Shown here: piece after piece, positions 60,814-64,000 of the stretch
Layout: each line of letters starts with the position of its first letter
Numbering within the stretch: the first letter of the stretch is position 1
Notes under the pieces: generated by a model
Database searches by the model: none
What the model saw: the letters and a program-made list of their open reading frames with translations, nothing else
Told to the model about the DNA's origin: nothing
Origin: Pseudaquidulcibacter sp041917055
GTDB lineage: Bacteria; Pseudomonadota; Alphaproteobacteria; Caulobacterales; Aquidulcibacteraceae
Reading direction: 5' to 3'
Length of the DNA: 64,000 nt
Assembly (NCBI GenBank): GCA_041917055.1
Contig: JAYRYJ010000001.1
Location: 372,001-436,000 of the forward strand
Made by a program: the position numbers and the translations under genes

Positions 60814-61335
60814 TTACATTTCAGCCAAAGCTTTTGCGTCAAATAGGCCGACGCGCAAATCTTTTGCAGTATATATTAATCTGTCGTCCGCGAATAATTT
60901 ACCGTCCGCAACACCCAAAATCAGTTTTGAACGAAACACGCGTTTCATGTCAATTTCATAACGAACCAGTTTTATATCAGGTGTTACTTGACCGGTGAAT
61001 TTCACTTCACCCGCGCCTAATGCCCTGCCGCGACCCGGCGAGCCCGACCAGCCAAGGAAAAAGCCGACAATCTGCCACATTGCATCAAGTCCAAGACAGC
61101 CAGGCATAACGGGGTCACCTTGGAAATGGCAATCAAAAAACCAAAGTTCGGGCTTAATATCTAATTCGGCAGTAATCCTGCCTTTGCCAAACTCACCACC
61201 CTCTTCACTAATATGGGTAATTCTATCCATCATAAGCATATTAGGCAAAGGCAGTTTCGCGTTTCCGGGGCCAAAGAGATTCCCCTCACCGCACGCAATT
61301 AATTCTTCATAAGTAAAAGAAGATTTCTTTTCCAT
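60814..61335 (-). CDS. fabA: 3-hydroxydecanoyl-[ACP] dehydratase/isomerase (FabA)
   Basis: A 173-residue FabA: catalytic His in FFDCHFQGDPVMPGCLGLDA (about residue 72) and Asp in the same HotDog fold, SFTYEELIACGEGNLFGPGN start, QIVGFFLGWSGSPGRGRALG. It makes the trans-2/cis-3-decenoyl branch point of unsaturated fatty acids with FabB. Starts ATG 61335 or 61338 with GGGGGA just upstream. First gene of fabA-fabB. A MITE-like element occupies the region 84-352 bases upstream. Confidence 0.94.
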   Translation of the reverse strand: MEKKSSFTYEELIACGEGNLFGPGNAKLPLPNMLMMDRITHISEEGGEFGKGRITAELDIKPELWFFDCHFQGDPVMPGCLGLDAMWQIVGFFLGWSGSPGRGRALGAGEVKFTGQVTPDIKLVRYEIDMKRVFRSKLILGVADGKLFADDRLIYTAKDLRVGLFDAKALAEM

Positions 61336-61688
61336 CATTCCCCCAGAGTGTATGGCCTCGCCTGCTCTAGCACTATTGGCAGAGGTTTGCCAAGTGATAG
61401 GGTGCGAAAGCATACCTTTAGGGTCAGGACTCATTAATTAACGGAGTGTGATGGGAGGGATTTTGGCCTTACAGTGGTGCTGGAAGCCGCAAGAATACTG
61501 GAGTATTCCTAAGGATTCCAGTGCCGCTGTAAGGCCAAAAGACCCCCACCTTTCAGGCCGAGTTTTGGCGTCGATCTGACGCGAAAAAAGGAGTTTTGTG
61601 ATGCTCACATCACAAAATCCTTGTTTTCGCGCCATATCTTAGCCAAAACATCGGTCACACTTCGTTAATTAATGGGTCCTGACCCTAG
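61336..61688. other. fabA upstream region occupied by repeat
   Basis: 353 bases, of which 61419-61687 is a family B element. The 83 bases left between the element and fabA must contain the fabA promoter unless it lies in the element; no consensus promoter is obvious. Confidence 0.6.
61419..61687. mobile_element. MITE-like repeat family B, longest copy with nested palindromes
   Basis: A 269-base element with terminal inverted repeats of 32 bases: GGGTCAGGACTCATTAATTA after TA 61419-61420, and the inverted counterpart at 61655-61686 (30 of 32 match), ending at TA 61686-61687. Inside, a second inverted repeat TTTTGGCCTTACAG / CTGTAAGGCCAAAA (about 61463-61543) surrounds further self-complementary sequence, and GTTTTGTGATGCTCACATCA, then CAAAATCC, a palindrome near 61594-61620, is the inverse of that at 56015-56041. 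No transposase frame. Ends one base before the stop codon of the neighbouring small gene. Confidence 0.8.
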
Positions 61689-61781
61689 CTATTTGGTCAA
61701 AAACAAAACATAGACGCCAAGCCCAAAGGCAAAGGTGACGATTGTGTAAAACAAAATGGGTTTGGTTATTTTTTGTGCCAT
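61689..61781 (-). CDS. 30-residue single-helix membrane peptide
   Basis: Small open frame translating to a peptide that begins MAQKITKPILFYTIVT, then FAFGLGVYVLFLTK: short basic N-terminus, one helix (about residues 9-27), terminal Lys. Its ATG shares one base with the mmsA stop (TAATG), a classic coupling arrangement. Too short for ordinary gene callers. Positive-inside charge and clean hydrophobic core support a real protein, but no homologue is recognised. Its stop adjoins the MITE-like repeat, so the end may have been set by the insertion. Confidence 0.5.
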   Translation of the reverse strand: MAQKITKPILFYTIVTFAFGLGVYVLFLTK

Positions 61782-63274
61782 TATTTCATTCTCGGAATTA
61801 CAAATTCCGCCATTGTGGTTTCATTGGGCCAACGCGAAGTGACGGTTTTCACTTTTGTAAAAAAGCGCATACCCTCCGGTCCGTGTTGGTTTACGTCGCC
61901 AAATGCAGACCGTTTCCAACCGCCGAATGAATGATAAGCTAATGGCACTGGAATAGGCACATTTACACCGACCATTCCCGCCTGAACCCGCGAAACAAAA
62001 TCGCGCGCGATGCGCCCCGATTGGGTATAAATCGCCACGCCATTGCCATATTGATGCTGTGACGGCATCGAAAGCGCGGTTTCAAAATCGGGCGCGCGCG
62101 CAATTTGCAATACAGGGCCAAAAATCTCATTATTATAAGATTTCATTTCGGTAGTAATTCCATCAAACAAAGAGCCGCCAAGGAAAAAGCCGTTTTCATA
62201 ACCCTGCAATTTCAATCCGCGACCATCGACCAATAAATCACCGCCTTCTTTTTGGCATTCATCAATCCAATTCATTACGCTTTGACGGTGTTGGGCAGTA
62301 ATTAATGGGCCAAAATCTGATTGAGGGTCGGTTGAAGTGCCAACTTTTAGTGCCTCAACGCGCGGTTTTAGCCTTTTTGCAAGTTCATTGGCGGTTGCCT
62401 CACCGACTGGAACCGCGACCGAAATTGCCATGCACCTTTCACCTGCCGAACCATAACCCGCGCCCATTAAATCATTGACGACACTGTCCATATCGGCATC
62501 AGGCATAATAATGGCATGATTTTTTGCCCCGCCCATCGCCTGCACACGTTTTCCATAAGTCGCGCCTTTGGCATAGACATATTCGGCAATTGCCGAAGAA
62601 CCCACAAAGGACACCGCTTTTATGTCTTTATGTTCCAAAATGCCGTCAACAATTTCCTTATCGCCATTAACGACATTCAATACACCATCTGGAAGCCCTG
62701 CCTCTTTCATCAATTTCGCGAGCATTATTGGAACAGATGGGCATTTTTCCGACGGTTTGAGTATGAAAGCATTGCCACATGCAATAGCAACGCCAAACAT
62801 CCACATTGGAATCATGGCGGGGAAATTAAATGGTGTTATGCCAGCGACCACACCCAAAGGCTGACGCATAGAATACATATCAATATTCGGCCCCGCACCT
62901 TCGGTAAATTCGCCTTTCAAAAGATGCGGAATGCCACACGCAAATTCGATAACTTCTAGGCCGCGCCCGATATCGCCTTTTGCGTCTGCAATTGTCTTGC
63001 CGTGTTCGGCGGAAAGGGCGTGCGCCAATTCTTCCATATCACGCTCTAGCAAGGCTTTGAAATTGAACATGATGCGCGCGCGCCTTTGCGGGTTGGTGTT
63101 TGCCCAATCAATTTGCGCGTTTTTGGCGATTTCGACCGCATGGTTTAGGTCTTTCAAATCGCCAAGCACGAGTTTGGCACTTATTTCGCCAGTATTGGGG
63201 TCGAAAACATCAAATCGCCGCTGTGACGAAGTTGTAAACTCAATGCCATTGATGAAATGGTGTATCTCGCGCAT
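61781..63274 (-). CDS. mmsA: Methylmalonate-semialdehyde dehydrogenase (CoA-acylating)
   Basis: A 497-residue ALDH-superfamily enzyme of the MMSDH type: start REIHHFINGIEF, LGVVAGITPFNFPAMIPMWM, Glu and Cys in AMGGAKNHAIIMPDADMDSV and GSAGERCMAISVAVPVG (Cys about 287), and FGGWKRSAFGDVNQHGPEGM. It converts (methyl)malonate semialdehyde with CoA and NAD to propionyl- or acetyl-CoA in valine and inositol catabolism. No mmsB, acyl-CoA dehydrogenase or myo-inositol genes are adjacent. Followed by a coupled 30-residue membrane peptide. Divergent from an acyltransferase. Confidence 0.93.
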   Translation of the reverse strand: MREIHHFINGIEFTTSSQRRFDVFDPNTGEISAKLVLGDLKDLNHAVEIAKNAQIDWANTNPQRRARIMFNFKALLERDMEELAHALSAEHGKTIADAKGDIGRGLEVIEFACGIPHLLKGEFTEGAGPNIDMYSMRQPLGVVAGITPFNFPAMIPMWMFGVAIACGNAFILKPSEKCPSVPIMLAKLMKEAGLPDGVLNVVNGDKEIVDGILEHKDIKAVSFVGSSAIAEYVYAKGATYGKRVQAMGGAKNHAIIMPDADMDSVVNDLMGAGYGSAGERCMAISVAVPVGEATANELAKRLKPRVEALKVGTSTDPQSDFGPLITAQHRQSVMNWIDECQKEGGDLLVDGRGLKLQGYENGFFLGGSLFDGITTEMKSYNNEIFGPVLQIARAPDFETALSMPSQHQYGNGVAIYTQSGRIARDFVSRVQAGMVGVNVPIPVPLAYHSFGGWKRSAFGDVNQHGPEGMRFFTKVKTVTSRWPNETTMAEFVIPRMK

Positions 63275-63357
63275 TTTTGTGCCCTATCTAATAACTTGTC
63301 ATAAGTCTTGTCCAAGTCTAATAATGCGCGGACTTAAATACAAGGTTTGGAATCAAA

Positions 63358-64000
63358 TTGACGCAAAAAGAAAAACATATCGTCGATATTTTGGTAGAAG
63401 AACGTGCGCCAAAATTGGTTGATAGCGGTTTCTGGTTTTTGATACGCCCGATTATGAATCTGCTTTTGGGCTATAACAAAGCCGTGAAAATGGTTGACCA
63501 CATCCTCCCGATTGGCGGGCATGACGCACTTGAATATGTTTCGCGGCTTCTTGATTTGCAATTGGAAATGAGCGGTTTTGAAAATTTACCTGTTTCGGGG
63601 CCCGTGATTGTAATTGCCAATCACCCGACAGGTATTGCAGACGGCATCGCATTATATGATGCATTAAAGAAAACGCGATCCGATATTCGTTTTTATGCCA
63701 ATGCCGACGCTTTAAGGGTTTGTCCAAGGTTTTTGGAAACAATTATTCCGGTTGAATGGGTGGTTTCAAAACGAACCCGTGAAAAAACGCGTTATACATT
63801 GACCGAAACCCAAAAAACCATCGCCGATGAAATGGTTTTGGGGATTTTTCCCGCTGGAAGGCTTGCGCGCGTAATTAAAGGTGAATTGATTGACCCTGAA
63901 TGGGCACCATCATGCGTGACAATTGCCAAAAAATACGATGTCCCGATTCTACCTGTAAAAATTGATGGGCCAAATGCCTTTTGGTTTCACACTTTTGATA
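63358..64000 (+). CDS. Lysophospholipid acyltransferase family protein (3' partial)
   Basis: At least 214 residues, running off the right edge without a stop. TTG 63358 is the first plausible start, with AAGG about 12 bases ahead. The HxxxxD motif appears in VIVIANHPTGIADGIALYDA (about residue 90) and a variant of the EGTR motif in GIFPAGRLARVIKGEL, with PVKIDGPNAFWFHTF further on, so this is a PlsC-fold acyltransferase related to the hemolysin/OlsA-like group that acylates lyso-lipids such as ornithine lipids. It lacks a clear N-terminal transmembrane helix but has a hydrophobic stretch FWFLIRPIMNLLLGY. Confidence 0.85.
   Translation, partial: MTQKEKHIVDILVEERAPKLVDSGFWFLIRPIMNLLLGYNKAVKMVDHILPIGGHDALEYVSRLLDLQLEMSGFENLPVSGPVIVIANHPTGIADGIALYDALKKTRSDIRFYANADALRVCPRFLETIIPVEWVVSKRTREKTRYTLTETQKTIADEMVLGIFPAGRLARVIKGELIDPEWAPSCVTIAKKYDVPILPVKIDGPNAFWFHTFD

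Noticed and set aside
59578..61335. Missing fabI as evidence for a broken fatty-acid operon
   Set aside because: Alphaproteobacteria vary in having fabI or fabV next to fabAB; absence here is not informative by itself.
1..64000. CRISPR arrays, tRNA or rRNA genes
   Set aside because: No regularly spaced direct repeats and no T-loop-like GGTTCGAATC signature or rRNA sequence were seen; the many palindromes are inverted, not direct, repeats.

Overview
This window looks like chromosome of an alphaproteobacterium with moderate-to-low GC (about 40-45% by eye). The support is gene content and order: a zinc-ribbon protein divergent from ftsE-ftsX-ydcF-plsC-DUF2125; tsaB-rimI-fur-miaB-ybeY-corC-lnt; a class I lysyl-tRNA synthetase; UPF0262 next to a low-molecular-weight phosphatase; DUF1178 next to a nitrilase-family hydrolase and glutaredoxin; and a cbbR-cbb Calvin-cycle cluster. 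Several small families (UPF0262, a DUF4908-like protein, YdbH-like AsmA protein, DUF2125) point towards Caulobacterales/Maricaulales-like or related lineages, but the genus cannot be fixed from this sequence. No tRNA, rRNA, CRISPR array, transposase, prophage or plasmid genes were seen. The window begins inside a glycosyltransferase and ends inside a lysophospholipid acyltransferase.

Layout. 0-10 kb: tail of a GT2 glycosyltransferase, DUF1178/nitrilase/grx genes, rsmD-dapF, an XRE regulator, 3-hydroxybutyryl-CoA dehydrogenase, a TPR protein, a decayed S9-peptidase tail, pyrD with DUF952, lysK, and a SixA-type phosphatase. 10-21 kb: a giant YdbH/AsmA-like envelope protein, an M23 peptidase, a Tat-signal S9 oligopeptidase, two GT2 glycosyltransferases, leuB. 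21-31 kb: typA, a small membrane protein, cbbR, and the divergent operon cbbY-cbbF-cbbP-cbbT-cbbA, closed by a strong terminator and lacking RuBisCO. 31-38 kb: a MAPEG protein, a secreted protein of unknown function, a receiver protein with an HPt-like partner, a DUF3445 (heme-dependent oxidative N-demethylase-like) protein, a periplasmic thioredoxin-fold protein, ExoD, and a cone-less nrdA behind an NrdR-box-like palindrome. 38-46.7 kb: the ftsEX cell-envelope cluster and dnaK-dnaJ with a heat-shock-type promoter. 46.7-56 kb: LysR/extradiol dioxygenase pair, arsC-like, then a long compact operon tsaB to lnt, a second XRE regulator and trmB. 56-64 kb: a PLP trans-sulfuration enzyme, a secreted protein, a phosphatase/UPF0262 pair, fabA-fabB, a 30-residue membrane peptide overlapping mmsA, and the final acyltransferase.

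The non-coding space is more distinctive than the genes. Two families of intergenic repeats recur. Family B is MITE-like: ends built on ACTCATTAATTAG in inverted orientation, flanked by TA, with two full-length copies (55.95-56.11 kb and 61.42-61.69 kb), a shortened copy at 15.68 kb and partial ends at 48.4 and 59.4 kb. Family A consists of composite palindromic elements at 0.4-0.7, 21.2-21.45 and 31.56-31.79 kb sharing several modules in different order and orientation. I found no convincing new defence or biosynthetic system. The strongest leads are the two repeat families, the Calvin-cycle operon without RuBisCO, the receiver/HPt-like pair, the stripped-down nrdA, and the tiny mmsA-coupled membrane peptide.
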